The notes beneath the pieces are model-generated. The model ran no database searches. It worked only from the letters and a program-made list of their open reading frames with translations, and was not told the DNA's origin. From contig JALEMG010000033.1 in NCBI GenBank assembly GCA_022768375.1, positions 1 through 64,000 of the forward strand: a stretch of DNA of 64,000 nucleotides, given 5' to 3'. The stretch is from Lentisphaeria bacterium (lineage in GTDB: Bacteria; Verrucomicrobiota; Lentisphaeria; Victivallales; Victivallaceae). A program made the position numbers and the translations under genes. Positions 1 to 9,067 of this stretch are shown one piece after another (positions within the stretch are counted from its first letter, which is position 1; every line of letters starts with the position of its first letter).

Positions 1-670
1 CGCAACCTTGCAACCCCGAGGAAAAAACTTCTGTTTTTTCCCGCGCCTTTTTTTCCTCTTTTGCGGGAACGGGTTGACGCCGCGTCTTTGTTTTTCATCC
101 GAAAAGCAAAGACTTGGACGTCCCCTTCCGAGGGCGGTCGCGGGAAATCGTGCCAATGACCGTTTTGCCGATCGAACCCCGCAAATCCCGCACCCCTGAT
201 CCGCCTTTTGGGGCGAATCAGGGGACTTGTCTTTGCTGTGGCCTCCGTTACCCGTATTGCAATGATCGCGGCCCCCTTTGACCGTACGCCCTTGACCGCC
301 GACGAACTACCGCTTGCGACAGTTGCGGATATTTGGGAGGTTGCAGCATAGGCGGGCCGAAGGCCCGCCGTCAGGGGGGCCGGGGGCGTGTTCCCCCGGG
401 TGGCAACTCGTGGCGCAAGACAAGAGCCGCTTTCGCCAGAAAAGGCGGAAGCGGATCGCAGCATTGCGCCACAAGCGTCCAACCACCACCGCCGCGAGAA
501 CCCGAACACACCCAGTACCCAATGCGGCTTTTGCCGCCGCCGGGGTGCAGGGGGCGACGTGAGCCCCCTGCAAAAAAGACAACGCTCGGCATAACATCCC
601 GCCGTCCGCGGACCGCCGCTCCCCTTCCCCCCGCCGTTTGTCTTCCGCGGCCGCGTCCGGGTGCGGCGGA
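1..670. other. Intergenic region without a convincing gene
   Basis: Short open frames exist on both strands, but none has a ribosome binding site, a recognisable domain or the GC3 pattern of the neighbouring genes. The stretch is rich in self-complementary segments, including GGCGGGCC facing GGCCCGCC at about 353-371 and a longer hairpin at 193-224. It lies downstream of the LacI-family gene, so it may hold its transcription end. Nothing else is supported. Confidence 0.6.
193..224. repeat. Stem-loop, CCCCTGAT/ATCAGGGG
   Basis: An 8-bp perfect inverted repeat (193-200 with 217-224) is extended by an inner 4-bp CGCC/GGCG stem after one mismatch, with a 6-nt loop. No T-run follows on either strand, so it is not a classic intrinsic terminator. 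It could be a transcription end or part of an intergenic repeat. Confidence 0.4.
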
Positions 671-1627
671 TCAGATCGTCCGCACGCTCTCCCGGGGGAT
701 GAGCAGGTACGGCAGCACCGTTCGGGCTGGCGCGGGGCGCCCCTGAAGGCGGGCTTCGATCACATCGGCGACCGCGCCGGCCAGCGCCGGGTAATCGGGG
801 GAGAGGGTGGTTTGCGGCGGTGTGCCGTAGCGGGAGAAGAACGTCTGCTCCGAGGCGATGAGCGAAATATCGTCGGGGATCCTCCGATTGAACATGGAAA
901 GCGCATAAGCGCAGAGGATGCCGCCGCTGCCGCCGGGACAGAACAGGGCGTCCACCTGTTTCCGCAGCAATTTTCCGATGATCTCCAGATATTCCCCGTC
1001 GTTGCCGAAATAGATCAGCGAATCGTCGCACGGCAGGCCCCGTTTCCGCAGGGAAGCGCGGATGGCGTCCCGGCGGATGTCCGCATTGCCGGTTCCGGGT
1101 TTGCCGTGGATGATACAGCCGATTTTCCGGCAGCCGTGGTCGTACAGGTCGGCGATGGCCAGTTCCATGCCCTGCGCTTCGTCGGAGCGGACCAGATACA
1201 CGTCGGACACGGTGGTTCGCGCATCCCGGTCGATAAGGACCAGCGGCACGGAGAATCGGTCGGACCAGCGGGCGAAGTCCCCCGGTTCGGCTCCGATCGC
1301 CGCCGCCGCGCAGAACTGGATGCGGTCCAGCCGTTCCTGATTGTCCTGCGGCAGCACTTCGATGCGGAAACCCCGGCGCGGCAGTTCCCGGGTCAGCGCC
1401 ATGAGGATCATTTCCACACAGCACTGCACCGGATAGGCCGAGGTGTACGGGGTAATGATCACCACATTGCGCTGTTTGGCGGAGAGCCGCGGATGATATG
1501 CATGGTCGCGGGCGACGGCGAACACCTTTTCCCGGACGGCGGCGCTGACGTTGGGGTGGTGGCTGAATACCCGCGAAACCGTGGCCGGAGAAACTCCGGC
1601 AAGATCGGCGATTTCCTGAATTTTCAT
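671..1627 (-). CDS. LacI-family transcriptional regulator
   Basis: A 318-aa protein of typical LacI/GalR length. Residues 1-47 form the LacI helix-turn-helix (MKIQEIADLAGVSPATVSRV), followed by a hinge and a periplasmic-binding-protein-like ligand domain from about residue 57 to the end. Such proteins usually repress sugar genes and release DNA on binding a sugar or derivative. The ATG at 1627 has a GAGGAAAA ribosome binding site. The gene is divergent from the dehydrogenase operon at 1880 across a 252-bp gap holding promoter-like sequences for both directions, so it probably controls that operon and itself. The ligand cannot be read from sequence. Confidence 0.9.
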   Translation of the reverse strand: MKIQEIADLAGVSPATVSRVFSHHPNVSAAVREKVFAVARDHAYHPRLSAKQRNVVIITPYTSAYPVQCCVEMILMALTRELPRRGFRIEVLPQDNQERLDRIQFCAAAAIGAEPGDFARWSDRFSVPLVLIDRDARTTVSDVYLVRSDEAQGMELAIADLYDHGCRKIGCIIHGKPGTGNADIRRDAIRASLRKRGLPCDDSLIYFGNDGEYLEIIGKLLRKQVDALFCPGGSGGILCAYALSMFNRRIPDDISLIASEQTFFSRYGTPPQTTLSPDYPALAGAVADVIEARLQGRPAPARTVLPYLLIPRESVRTI

Positions 1628-1658
1628 GATAGTTTTCCTCTAAAATTGACGTGTTTTC

Positions 1659-1686
1659 AATATATCACGATTTTTTTTGAAATCAA
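1659..1686 (-). promoter_or_regulatory. Candidate promoter for the LacI-family gene
   Basis: On the minus strand, TTGATT (1686-1681) and TATATT (1664-1659) are separated by 16 nt, about 30 nt before the start codon. The sequence just downstream (TTGA and TCAA half sites around 1643-1662) could host an autoregulatory operator, but no clear LacI palindrome is visible. Confidence 0.5.
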
Positions 1687-1731
1687 GAGCGGATTTGCAG
1701 ATGTTTTTTCAGCAAAAAGGATTCCGCCTGA

Positions 1732-1760
1732 TTGATAAATCCCGCTCGGGGAGTTACCTT
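1732..1760 (+). promoter_or_regulatory. Candidate promoter for the dehydrogenase operon
   Basis: TTGATA (1732-1737) and TACCTT (1755-1760) lie 17 nt apart, leaving a leader of about 115 nt before the start codon at 1880. The -10 box is weaker than others in this window. Confidence 0.35.
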
Positions 1761-1879
1761 TATTCCGGGAGCGGTCATTCAATCCCGGAGGAGTCCCGTT
1801 CCGCTTGCAAAAGAGGCGGATTCGGGAGGGAAAATCAATCGTTTTGGGGAAGAACAAGGCCCGAAGGACAGGAGCGGAA

Positions 1880-2902
1880 ATGTTGGACGTAAACGTGGTG
1901 GTGGCCCGGACTCCGGGCAAGGTCGCACTGGAAACCATCCGGCTCGACGAGGGAGATATTCCCGCCGATCAACTGCTGGTCAAGACGGACTTCAGCGCCA
2001 TCAGCGCGGGGACCGAGTGCGCATGGATCTCGGGCAATTCCAACAATGCGAACCAGAAATTCCCGTTCTACCCGGGGTACAGTACCGCCGGGCATGTGGT
2101 GCGGGTCGGATCGGCGGTGAAGGACTTCGCCGCGGGCGACCGGGTGATCGTGCCGTGGGGCGGGCATCGCTCCTACACCGTGGTCCCGGCGGAACGCAGT
2201 TACATCGGCGCGCACAAGATCACCGATCCCCGGGTGGATCAGAAAGCCGCGGCGCTGGTCCATATCGCTTCGTTTCCGCTGCTGGGCGTCCGGCGGCTGA
2301 ACATCCAGATGGGCGAATCCGTGATGATCGCGGGACTGGGCATTCTGGGGCAGATCGCGCTGCAGGCGGCCCGGTTTTCGGGGGCCGCGCCGTTGTTCGG
2401 ATGCGATTTCTCTCCGGAACGGCGGGCGTTGGCGCTCAAACTCGGTGCGGACGCGGTGTTCGATCCGGGCGAACCGGACTTCATCGAACAGGTCCGCGCC
2501 GCCGCCGGGGACGGGGTCAACGCCGTGGTGGAAGTGACCGGCAAGGCCGTCGCGCTTCAGCAGGCGCTGAAATACACCGCGAAACTGGGCCGGGTCTCGC
2601 TGCTGGGCTGTACGAGGGTGCCGGACTGCCCCATCGACTTTTACCGGGACGTTCACCTGCCGGGGATCACCCTGCTGGGCGCGCACACCAGCAACCGGCC
2701 GGAACACGATTCCCGTCCGGGGCTGTGGAGCGAGCATGACGATTATGATACGGCGTTGAAGTTCCTCGCGTCCGGGCGGTTCGATTTCGCCTCGCTGATC
2801 AGCCGGACGGTGGAACCGCGGGAGTGTCCGCAGATCTACGACATGCTGCTCCATACGAAAAATCCGCCGATGGGAATTGTTTTCGACTGGCGCGGATGCT
2901 GA
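1880..2902 (+). CDS. Medium-chain (MDR) zinc-type dehydrogenase
   Basis: A 340-aa medium-chain dehydrogenase/reductase. The start at 1880 is preferred over an upstream in-frame ATG at 1805 because AGGAG sits 6 nt before it and homology begins there. The N-terminal GroES-like half carries the SAGTE motif (residues 42-46) where classical alcohol dehydrogenases place a zinc ligand. GLGILG (about 152-157) is the nucleotide-binding Rossmann motif. SAGTE-type MDR proteins often sit beside Gfo/Idh/MocA oxidoreductases, as here: the next gene starts 13 nt downstream. It probably oxidises or reduces a sugar or polyol derivative; the substrate is unknown. Confidence 0.85.
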   Translation: MLDVNVVVARTPGKVALETIRLDEGDIPADQLLVKTDFSAISAGTECAWISGNSNNANQKFPFYPGYSTAGHVVRVGSAVKDFAAGDRVIVPWGGHRSYTVVPAERSYIGAHKITDPRVDQKAAALVHIASFPLLGVRRLNIQMGESVMIAGLGILGQIALQAARFSGAAPLFGCDFSPERRALALKLGADAVFDPGEPDFIEQVRAAAGDGVNAVVEVTGKAVALQQALKYTAKLGRVSLLGCTRVPDCPIDFYRDVHLPGITLLGAHTSNRPEHDSRPGLWSEHDDYDTALKFLASGRFDFASLISRTVEPRECPQIYDMLLHTKNPPMGIVFDWRGC

Positions 2903-2915
2903 AAAGGGGGAAATC

Positions 2916-3938
2916 ATGGAAAAGATCAGGATCATCCAGATCGGCATGGGACACGAGCATGCCGCCGGCAAGATCGCCAGTCTGCGGAAACGTCCCGATG
3001 TCTTCGAACTGCTCGGGGTCGTGGACGAGACCGGCTTTTGCACGACGCCGCGCTGGGCGTCGGCGTACCGCCCGGAACTCTACGCGGACCTGAAAAAATT
3101 TACGCTGGAGGAGGCGTTGAACTGCCCCGGACTGGACGCGGTGGCGATCGAAGTTCCCAACAATGACCTTGTTCCCGTGGCCATACGGTGCATGGAGCGC
3201 GGTCTGGCCATGCATCTGGACAAGCCCGCCGGAGAAGACCTGGCGCTCTACCGCAAACTGCTGGCCGGGTGCAGGGCGAAACAAGTGCCGCTGCAGATGG
3301 GGTACATGTTCCGGGGCAATCCGATCTTTCAATTCTGCCTCCGGGCGATCCGGGAGAAACTGATCGGCGAAGTGTTCGAGATCGAAGCGGATATGAACCA
3401 CAGTTACGGCGACGAAACGTATCAGCAGTACATCGGCAAATTCCCCGGCGGCATCATGTACAATCTGGGGTGTCACCTGATCGACTTCGTGATCGCGGCG
3501 CTGGGACGGCCGGACAACGTCGTCCCGTTTCTGAAGTCCGCTCCGGGATACCCCGACGGGATCCGCAACAACGGCATGGCGGTGCTGGAATACCCTCACG
3601 CGCTGGTCACGCTGCGCGCCTGCAGCAAGGACGCCTGTTCGGATCCGGGCCGGTACATGAAGATCGCCGGGACCAAAGGGACCATCAAATTCACCCCGTT
3701 CGAGCGTTTCAACGGACAATCGGTGGAACTCGGCCTGACGCTGCGCGAGGATTCCGGTCCGTTCCCGGCGGGGGAACACACGCTGCGCTTCCCGTCGCTG
3801 CGCGACCGTTATGAAGCGCAATTGCTGGAACTGGCGGAGGTCATCCGGGGGCGGAAGGTCAGTTCGTACTCGTACGAGCACGACGATCTGGTCCACGAAG
3901 TGACGCTGGCCGCCGCAAACTATATTGCATGGAGGTGA
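2916..3938 (+). CDS. Gfo/Idh/MocA family oxidoreductase
   Basis: A 340-aa NAD(P)-dependent sugar oxidoreductase-like protein. The start at 2916 follows a GGGGG ribosome binding site. The N-terminal Rossmann strand-loop is IQIGMGHEHA, and the family hallmark EKP appears as DKP (residues 102-104) in HLDKPAGED. The C-terminal alpha/beta domain contains GGIMYNLGCHLIDFV, where Gfo/Idh enzymes place catalytic His/Asp residues. Such enzymes act on cyclitols, amino sugars or keto-sugars. It is second in a three-gene operon with 13- and 3-nt gaps, next to a LacI regulator, so a role in sugar-derivative catabolism is likely. Confidence 0.9.
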   Translation: MEKIRIIQIGMGHEHAAGKIASLRKRPDVFELLGVVDETGFCTTPRWASAYRPELYADLKKFTLEEALNCPGLDAVAIEVPNNDLVPVAIRCMERGLAMHLDKPAGEDLALYRKLLAGCRAKQVPLQMGYMFRGNPIFQFCLRAIREKLIGEVFEIEADMNHSYGDETYQQYIGKFPGGIMYNLGCHLIDFVIAALGRPDNVVPFLKSAPGYPDGIRNNGMAVLEYPHALVTLRACSKDACSDPGRYMKIAGTKGTIKFTPFERFNGQSVELGLTLREDSGPFPAGEHTLRFPSLRDRYEAQLLELAEVIRGRKVSSYSYEHDDLVHEVTLAAANYIAWR

Positions 3939-3941
3939 ATC

Positions 3942-4901
3942 ATGTTTGCAATGATCCTTGACGAGAAACGGAACTTTCTCTGGGCGGAAGTGCCCGACCC
4001 GGTCCGCAAGGCCGGAGAAGTACTGATCGAGGTCCACGCGGCGGCGGTCAACCGGGCCGATCTGATGCAGAAGGACGGCTGTTACGCTTCGCCGGAGGGA
4101 TGGCCCCAGTGGTGCGGGCTGGAGGTTTCCGGCGTGGTTCTGGAGGCCCCGGAAACTTCCGCGCTGCATCCCGGCGATCGGGTCTGCGCGCTGGTCGGCG
4201 GCGGCGGGTATTCCGAAAAGATCGTCGTGCCGGAGGGCATGGTGATCCCGATCCCGGATGAGATGAGCATGGTGCAGGCGGCTTCCATCCCGGAGGTGTG
4301 GAGCACGGTCTATCTGAACCTCAAACTGGAAGCCGGCGGCATGAAGCCGGGGGACGTTTTCTACATGCAGGCCGGGGCCAGCGGCGTCGGATTGGCGGCG
4401 ATCCAGTTCGCAAAAACCATGGGTGCGGAGGTCATCACCACGATCGACTCCCCGGAAAAGGCCGCCTTCGTCAGAAAACTCGGCGCGGACTATGTACTGG
4501 ACTACCGCAAGGAGGACGTGCGTCCGGTCATCGAAGCGCATCCGCCCACCGTGGCGCTGGACTGCATCGGCGGCAAACTGATGGGCGAATGTTTCAAAAA
4601 CATGGTCTTCGGCGGCCGCTGGATCATGATCGCCACCATGGGCGGCGCGGAGACCGTCATCAATCTGGAAACCGTCTGGCGCAAGCGCATCCGGCTGATC
4701 GGCAGCACGCTGCGCAGCAGGACCCCGGAGGAAAAGAGCCGGATCATGCGCGCGCTGCACGACGAACTTCTTCCTCTGTTTGTCAGCGGCAAACTGATTT
4801 CCAACATTCACGCGGTCTGCCCGATCCGGGAAGTGGAGGCGGCCCACGGCATTCTCCGCCGGGCGGAAAACATCGGCAAGGTGGTGCTGACGCTGCGCTG
4901 A
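3942..4901 (+). CDS. NADPH:quinone oxidoreductase-like MDR protein
   Basis: A 319-aa zinc-independent MDR protein of the quinone oxidoreductase / TP53I3 (PIG3) type. It has a GroES-like N-terminal half (VNRADLMQKDG...) and the cofactor loop AGASGVGLAAIQFAK at about residues 144-158. Its start lies 3 nt after the previous stop, so the three genes are clearly co-transcribed. Two different MDR proteins flanking a Gfo/Idh enzyme suggest sequential redox steps on one substrate. Reduction of an enone-type intermediate is possible but inferred. Confidence 0.85.
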   Translation: MFAMILDEKRNFLWAEVPDPVRKAGEVLIEVHAAAVNRADLMQKDGCYASPEGWPQWCGLEVSGVVLEAPETSALHPGDRVCALVGGGGYSEKIVVPEGMVIPIPDEMSMVQAASIPEVWSTVYLNLKLEAGGMKPGDVFYMQAGASGVGLAAIQFAKTMGAEVITTIDSPEKAAFVRKLGADYVLDYRKEDVRPVIEAHPPTVALDCIGGKLMGECFKNMVFGGRWIMIATMGGAETVINLETVWRKRIRLIGSTLRSRTPEEKSRIMRALHDELLPLFVSGKLISNIHAVCPIREVEAAHGILRRAENIGKVVLTLR

Positions 4902-5378
4902 ACTTCGCGTGCGGAAAGACTCCGCAGGACTAAAAATAAAAGAAATCCGCCACCGGGCGCTGCCCGGACGTGGTCCAGCGGCGGAACGCTGGTCGCCGCT
5001 TAACGCGGCGAAATCTCAGCGAAGCGTTGAGGTCGGCGCGAGCCGACACCTCCCGCCGGAAGCGATGTTGCGAAAAATCGCAGATTTTTCACAACGGTTG
5101 AGCGGGAGGCGGCTTACTTCTTTTCTTGCGGGAAAAGAAGTAAGACAAGAAAAGGCGACTGCGTTACTTTCTTTCACAAAAGAAAGTAACCAAAGAAAGG
5201 GCGGGATTGCAAAAAACTGCTTGTCCGCCATGGCATTGGCGACGGCGGAAGCGGGAGGCGGCAACCCGCGGGAAATGAAAAATCAGGCGAGATTGAGAGA
5301 GCCGGACGGAACCGCCGCACATCCCCGTTTCGGGGCGGTGCGGCGGTTTGCTGTCGGCGAAGACGATCGCGGGAACAG
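4902..5378. repeat. Intergenic repeat, copy 1 (left and right modules)
   Basis: No gene is supported here. From about 4931 to 5110 lies a left module that recurs at about 36690-36890 (shared core: CACCGGGCGCTGCCCGGACG-like palindrome, GTCCAGCGGCGGAACGC, GGCGAAATCTC, GACACCTCCCGCCGG). From 5109 to about 5270 lies a right module that recurs inverted near 62640-62800. The right module holds two near-perfect hairpins: CTTACTTCTTTTC/GAAAAGAAGTAAG (5110-5140) and GTTACTTTCTTT/AAAGAAAGTAAC (5163-5189), then a GACGGCGGAAGCGG tail. Confidence 0.75.
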
Positions 5379-5888
5379 TTATCGTTTGACGGTCGTGCGG
5401 ACTTCGGTCGGCAGATAGAGCCAGTTTTTGGCCGAGTTGCCGCCGGAAGCGAGGTGGAAATTATCGTAATCCGCCATGACCGGCATCGGTTTGTCATTCA
5501 GGATTTTCAGTTTCAGGGTCTTCTCATCCATCAGCAGTCCGTTGGCTTCGGTATTCCAGTCGTAACTGCCGTCGGAGGTGTCCGCTTCGGTCCGGGGGTC
5601 GGACGGGCACCGCCACACGCCCGCGCCGCCGGTCAGGAAGGGGGAGACCGCGGTTCTGATCGCGGGACCGGCGGCGGGGTCCAGACTGCCGCCGCAGACC
5701 GGCAGCCGGTAGCGCGACGCCGAGCCGTAAAGTTCCAGCCCCGTGCCCAACTGCCGCAGATTGTTGACGCACGACGTGCGCCGGGACGACTCCCGGGACC
5801 GGCTGATCGCCGGAAACAGCATGCCGGCCAAAAGCGCGATGATCGCGATGACGACCAGCAGTTCCACAAGGGTGAATGTCCGCTTCAT
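5379..5888 (-). CDS. Type II secretion-type pseudopilin (prepilin N-terminal motif)
   Basis: A 169-aa protein beginning [17 protein letters not shown], the class III prepilin signal plus hydrophobic helix of type IV pilins and type II secretion pseudopilins. Phe5 is position +1 and Glu9 is +5, but position -1 is Thr, not the usual Gly. PVC bacteria carry many such H-X9-DG-type surface proteins. The remainder is a short globular domain with paired cysteines, probably an envelope or extracellular protein anchored before peptidase processing. It overlaps the upstream membrane-protein gene by 4 nt (ATGA), so the two are translationally coupled. Confidence 0.85.
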   Translation of the reverse strand: MKRTFTLVELLVVIAIIALLAGMLFPAISRSRESSRRTSCVNNLRQLGTGLELYGSASRYRLPVCGGSLDPAAGPAIRTAVSPFLTGGAGVWRCPSDPRTEADTSDGSYDWNTEANGLLMDEKTLKLKILNDKPMPVMADYDNFHLASGGNSAKNWLYLPTEVRTTVKR

Positions 5889-6481
5889 TTTCGGTTCTCC
5901 AGCATAGATTTCCAGATTTTGATGGTCGGGCCCAGCAGTCGCCGGTCCTCCGGGCTGAACTTGTTGGTCGTGGTGTCGATGGCCTGGTCGATCTGCGCGC
6001 GGCCGCCGGGGGTGTCGGCGAGGATGGCCAGCGCCATTTTCTGCTTTTCCCGGGGAAAACTGCGGAAGTATTGCAATGTGCGCTCCGCATCTTCCCGCAT
6101 CCGCTCCGCCTGTTCCTCCTTGCGGTCCGGCGGGAGTTGGGCGAACTCCGTAAAGGTCCGGTTGACCGACTCCGCCAGCGCCTCGATGATCACCGAATTG
6201 CGTTTCTCCGGCGGGATGTTCTGCGCCGAATGGAAACTGCGGCGCAGCGAGGCCAGCCGCTCCAGCGTGGACTCCTCGGGATCGAACGCCCGCTGGAAAT
6301 TCCGTCTGATCTTCTGCTCCGGGGGCAGATCAGGTTCGGGGTCGCGGGTCAGCACCCAGCAGAAAACCCCGATCGCCGCCAGCAGGACCAGCACCCCCGC
6401 CAATACGATCCACGTGACCTTTTTGCGCGGGGATGCCGTCTGAGCCGTCGGTTTTTGCGGACGTCGATAGTACGTCGGCAC
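5885..6481 (-). CDS. Single-pass membrane protein, unknown function
   Basis: A 198-aa protein I do not recognise. A short basic cytoplasmic segment (residues 1-21) is followed by one transmembrane helix (about 22-44). The rest is a highly charged, mostly helical region with many Glu/Arg and repeated REK/REDAERT patterns, probably facing the periplasm. It lies 18 nt downstream of the rubrerythrin gene and overlaps the pseudopilin gene by 4 nt. A role linked to the pseudopilin, such as an assembly or anchor partner, is only inferred from this coupling. Confidence 0.8.
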   Translation of the reverse strand: MPTYYRRPQKPTAQTASPRKKVTWIVLAGVLVLLAAIGVFCWVLTRDPEPDLPPEQKIRRNFQRAFDPEESTLERLASLRRSFHSAQNIPPEKRNSVIIEALAESVNRTFTEFAQLPPDRKEEQAERMREDAERTLQYFRSFPREKQKMALAILADTPGGRAQIDQAIDTTTNKFSPEDRRLLGPTIKIWKSMLENRK

Positions 6482-6499
6482 CCTGATTCCCCCTGCGGC

Positions 6500-7048
6500 T
6501 TATTTGCCGAAGTAGCGCGCGAGCAGACCGGCGAAGCCCTGTCCGTGACGGGCCTCGTCTTTGGCCATCTCATGCACGGTGTCGTGAATGGCGTCGTAGC
6601 CGAGTTCCTTGGCGCGCTTGGCGATGGCGAATTTCCCGGCGCAGGCGCCGTGTTCGGCCTCGGCCCGCATCTTGAGGTTGGTCTTGGTGCAGGGCACGAG
6701 GACCTCGCCCAGAAGTTCCGCGAACTTCGCGGCGTGTTCGGCCTCCTCGAACGCATACCGCTTGTAGGCATCGGCGATTTCGGGGTAGCCCTCGCGCTCG
6801 GCCTGACGGCTCATGGCCAGATACATGCCGACCTCGGTGCATTCCCCGGCGAAGTGGGCCCGGAGGCCTTCGAGGACTTCCGCGTCCACGTCCTTGGCAA
6901 TGCCGATCTGATGCTCGGCGGCGTAGACGACGGCCGCCGCGGTCTTCTCCGTGAACTTGCTTCCGGCACAGCCGCACTGGGGGCACTTCTCCGGCGCGGA
7001 ATTTCCTTCATGCACATAACCGCAGATCGGACAGACGAATTGTTTCAT
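6500..7048 (-). CDS. Rubrerythrin (N-terminal rubredoxin-like domain)
   Basis: A 182-aa peroxide-scavenging diiron protein. The rubredoxin-like Cys4 site is at the N terminus (Cys6, Cys9, Cys22, Cys25), as in reverse rubrerythrins. The ferritin-like four-helix domain follows, with iron-ligand motifs [22 protein letters not shown] and DEARHG. It reduces hydrogen peroxide in the cytoplasm of anaerobes using reduced rubredoxin or NADH-linked donors. AAGGAG lies 6 nt before the ATG, and a good promoter lies 60 nt upstream. It is the first gene of a three-gene unit with a membrane protein and a pseudopilin. Confidence 0.93.
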   Translation of the reverse strand: MKQFVCPICGYVHEGNSAPEKCPQCGCAGSKFTEKTAAAVVYAAEHQIGIAKDVDAEVLEGLRAHFAGECTEVGMYLAMSRQAEREGYPEIADAYKRYAFEEAEHAAKFAELLGEVLVPCTKTNLKMRAEAEHGACAGKFAIAKRAKELGYDAIHDTVHEMAKDEARHGQGFAGLLARYFGK

Positions 7049-7108
7049 GATATCGCTCCTTGATTAAGTTGGCTTTTCGCGTTGCGACCGCCGCAACCGC
7101 TTCCGGCG

Positions 7109-7137
7109 AATATACATCCGAATCGGCCAAAATACAA
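7109..7137 (-). promoter_or_regulatory. Promoter of rubrerythrin, with a CCGATTCGG-type palindrome in the spacer
   Basis: On the minus strand, TTGTAT (7137-7132), a 17-nt spacer and TATATT (7114-7109). The spacer holds CCGATTCGG (arms CCGA/TCGG). The 19-nt string GCCGATTCGGATGTATATT is identical to the fabH promoter at 57413-57431, which suggests a shared regulator or a copied promoter. Confidence 0.65.
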
Positions 7138-7192
7138 ATGTCCGCCGGACCATTTTCGGCAAAAATATTTCGGCTCCGCCCTGAACCGAGTA

Positions 7193-7250
7193 CGTTGCTT
7201 TCTTCGGGCGACGGCGGAAGCGGAAGGCGGCTGACCGCATGAGACGGAAA
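7193..7250 (+). repeat. Fragment of the intergenic repeat (right-module tail)
   Basis: GACGGCGGAAGCGGAAGGCGGC here matches the end of the right module at about 5240-5265 (GACGGCGGAAGCGGGAGGCGGC) and the inverted copy near 62665-62690. Only the tail is present. It sits between the end of the DUF4037 gene and the rubrerythrin promoter. Confidence 0.45.
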
Positions 7251-7308
7251 ATCGGCGGCATTCGGCGCGGAGCCGACGTTTTTGCCCGCGAGCGGCTGTA
7301 TGGGGGAA

Positions 7309-8241
7309 CTACCCTTCCATCACATGCAGGGCACGGATCTCCCGGTCGCGGATGCCGGTCATGATGGCGAATGCGTGAGGTTCCAGATAGACTTCCTCCC
7401 CGGCGTCGGAGAGTTGCTGCGCCGTCAGTTCGGCGGCGATCCGGGCGCAGATGCGGTCGATCTGCGCGGATTTCTCCGCTCCCGGCAGTTCCCGGACAAG
7501 CAGGGATTCCAGCATTGCGGCGAGGTCCGCCAGTTTCGGCAGTTCCCGCATCGCCCGGAACTGCCACTTGTAGTACGGCGCGAACCGGCGGTTCAGCAGA
7601 AAGATCATGGAGACCGCGTGCCGGACGAACTCCGCCAGCGCCAGCGCCGCCGCCCCCGGTTCCCCGTGGCGGAGACAGCGGGCGAAATTGTACTGTCCGC
7701 TTTGAGCCATGAACACCGCCCGGGCCGCGAGTTTTTTGCGCCGCACATCCTCGGGCATTCCGGTGAGGATGTGCCGGCGGATGCCCGAGAATACCCCGGA
7801 ATCGTCCCGGAACACCGCCCCGTTGGTCGCTTCGGCGAATGCGTATTCCGGGGTGTAGAGCCACTGCCGCCAGTTCTCCGGCGCACCGGGAAAGCCCAGA
7901 CGCCGCCGGTAAAACTCTCCGATCGTCATGACCCCGTGTTCCGCCTGACCGAGCCGGCTCTCCCCGCCGGTGCCGCACTCCGGAGGCGATTCCCGGAACA
8001 GTTTCGCATAGGCCCGCTCCAGACGGAACCCGAACGCGCGCTCGTCCGCCTCGGTGAGCCACAGCAGAAATCCGGGGTTGAAGTCGTGGTCGCGGGAAAT
8101 CGCGTCATCGAATCCGAAACACTCGGACCCGCGGCCCGCCAGCCCGACGGCGATGCGGGGCAGTTCGGCGGCGAACTGCCGTTCCAGCATCGGCAGTCCG
8201 GCGGTCTCGAACCAGTTGCGGGAAGCCTCAATGCCCCGCAT
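7309..8241 (-). CDS. DUF4037 family, nucleotidyltransferase-like protein
   Basis: A 310-aa protein if the ATG at 8241 is used. That start overlaps the TPR gene by 14 nt, and the longer frame from 8367 adds a low-complexity Ser/Thr/Pro head inside the TPR gene. Near the N terminus, GRGSECFGFDDAISRDHDFN resembles the nucleotidyltransferase active-site layout (G-S followed by D-x-D-type acids), as known for DUF4037. The rest is helical. Family members often neighbour TPR or regulatory proteins; the substrate is unknown. It is the last gene of a four-gene minus-strand operon. Confidence 0.8.
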   Translation of the reverse strand: MRGIEASRNWFETAGLPMLERQFAAELPRIAVGLAGRGSECFGFDDAISRDHDFNPGFLLWLTEADERAFGFRLERAYAKLFRESPPECGTGGESRLGQAEHGVMTIGEFYRRRLGFPGAPENWRQWLYTPEYAFAEATNGAVFRDDSGVFSGIRRHILTGMPEDVRRKKLAARAVFMAQSGQYNFARCLRHGEPGAAALALAEFVRHAVSMIFLLNRRFAPYYKWQFRAMRELPKLADLAAMLESLLVRELPGAEKSAQIDRICARIAAELTAQQLSDAGEEVYLEPHAFAIMTGIRDREIRALHVMEG

Positions 8242-9055
8242 GGAACGCGTCCGCCCGGTGATGGAGTTCACGTTCGTCCCCCTCCCGCCCGAAGAACCCG
8301 AACGCCGAAGCGCACTTGCGGCAGGTGTGGGCGTAGTAGCCGTCGCGGACGGCGGCGGGATCGTCAAAACAGGCCATGGCCTCGTCCAGTTCCGTTTGGA
8401 TCCGGGGATCGTCCGGGTCGATGAGGCAGTACATCTGAGCCAGATTGACGTGGGTTACGGCGGCGTCCATTAAATTGCGGCAGACCTCAAGGATCGCCAG
8501 CGCTTTGCGGTAATAGGCTTCGGCGTGCGGAAAGTCCTCTTTCGCGGCATAGGCGGCGGCCATGTTGTTCGACAGTCCGGCAAACCGCCAGTCGTCGGGC
8601 GCGAGGCTGTCGCCGTAGCAGCGGAACGCTTCGGCGTAGTGCCGTAGCGCCTCATCGTATTCCCCGAAGGCCTGCAGCGCGGTGGCGCCGTTGATGAGGA
8701 TGGTTCCCGCGGCGGCGCACCGGCCGAGATTCAGTTTGCCCATCAGGGCGAATCCGTCCCGCACCGCGGCCAGTCCCCGTTCCCGGTCGCCGCTCATGCG
8801 GTAGTGTCCCATCAGTTCGCTGAGGATGCTCAATTCGCCCTCCTCGTCGCCGAGTTCCCGGGCCCGGGCGCGCCAGAAGCGCAGATGCTCCCCCAGTTCC
8901 GCCGTCTTTTCCGCCTGAAACAGCCGGTCGCACTCCGCGATGATCTCCGGCAGGGGAATGCGTTCCCGCCCCGAAGCGCGGACGGAGGGACCGCCGTCGT
9001 CGGGCGGGCCGAGCGGACAGCGGGGTTCGGCGTAATCCTCGCGGTTGATGGTCAT
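8228..9055 (-). CDS. Tetratricopeptide-repeat protein
   Basis: A 275-aa cytoplasmic protein without a signal peptide. From about residue 30 on it is a chain of helical TPR-like pairs (AFGEYDEALRHYAEAFRCYG, FPHAEAYYRKALAILEVC). It carries paired cysteines near the C terminus. TPR arrays mediate protein contacts. Tight overlap with the DUF4037 gene downstream and 12 nt from the CsgG-like gene upstream place it in one operon, where it may act as the adaptor of the nucleotidyltransferase-like partner (inferred). Confidence 0.8.
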   Translation of the reverse strand: MTINREDYAEPRCPLGPPDDGGPSVRASGRERIPLPEIIAECDRLFQAEKTAELGEHLRFWRARARELGDEEGELSILSELMGHYRMSGDRERGLAAVRDGFALMGKLNLGRCAAAGTILINGATALQAFGEYDEALRHYAEAFRCYGDSLAPDDWRFAGLSNNMAAAYAAKEDFPHAEAYYRKALAILEVCRNLMDAAVTHVNLAQMYCLIDPDDPRIQTELDEAMACFDDPAAVRDGYYAHTCRKCASAFGFFGREGDERELHHRADAFHAGH

Positions 9056-9067
9056 GGGGAAGCCGGT

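Noticed and set aside
8241-8367. Longer N terminus for the DUF4037 gene
   Set aside because: It overlaps the TPR gene by over 100 nt and adds only a low-complexity Ser/Thr/Pro stretch without family similarity.
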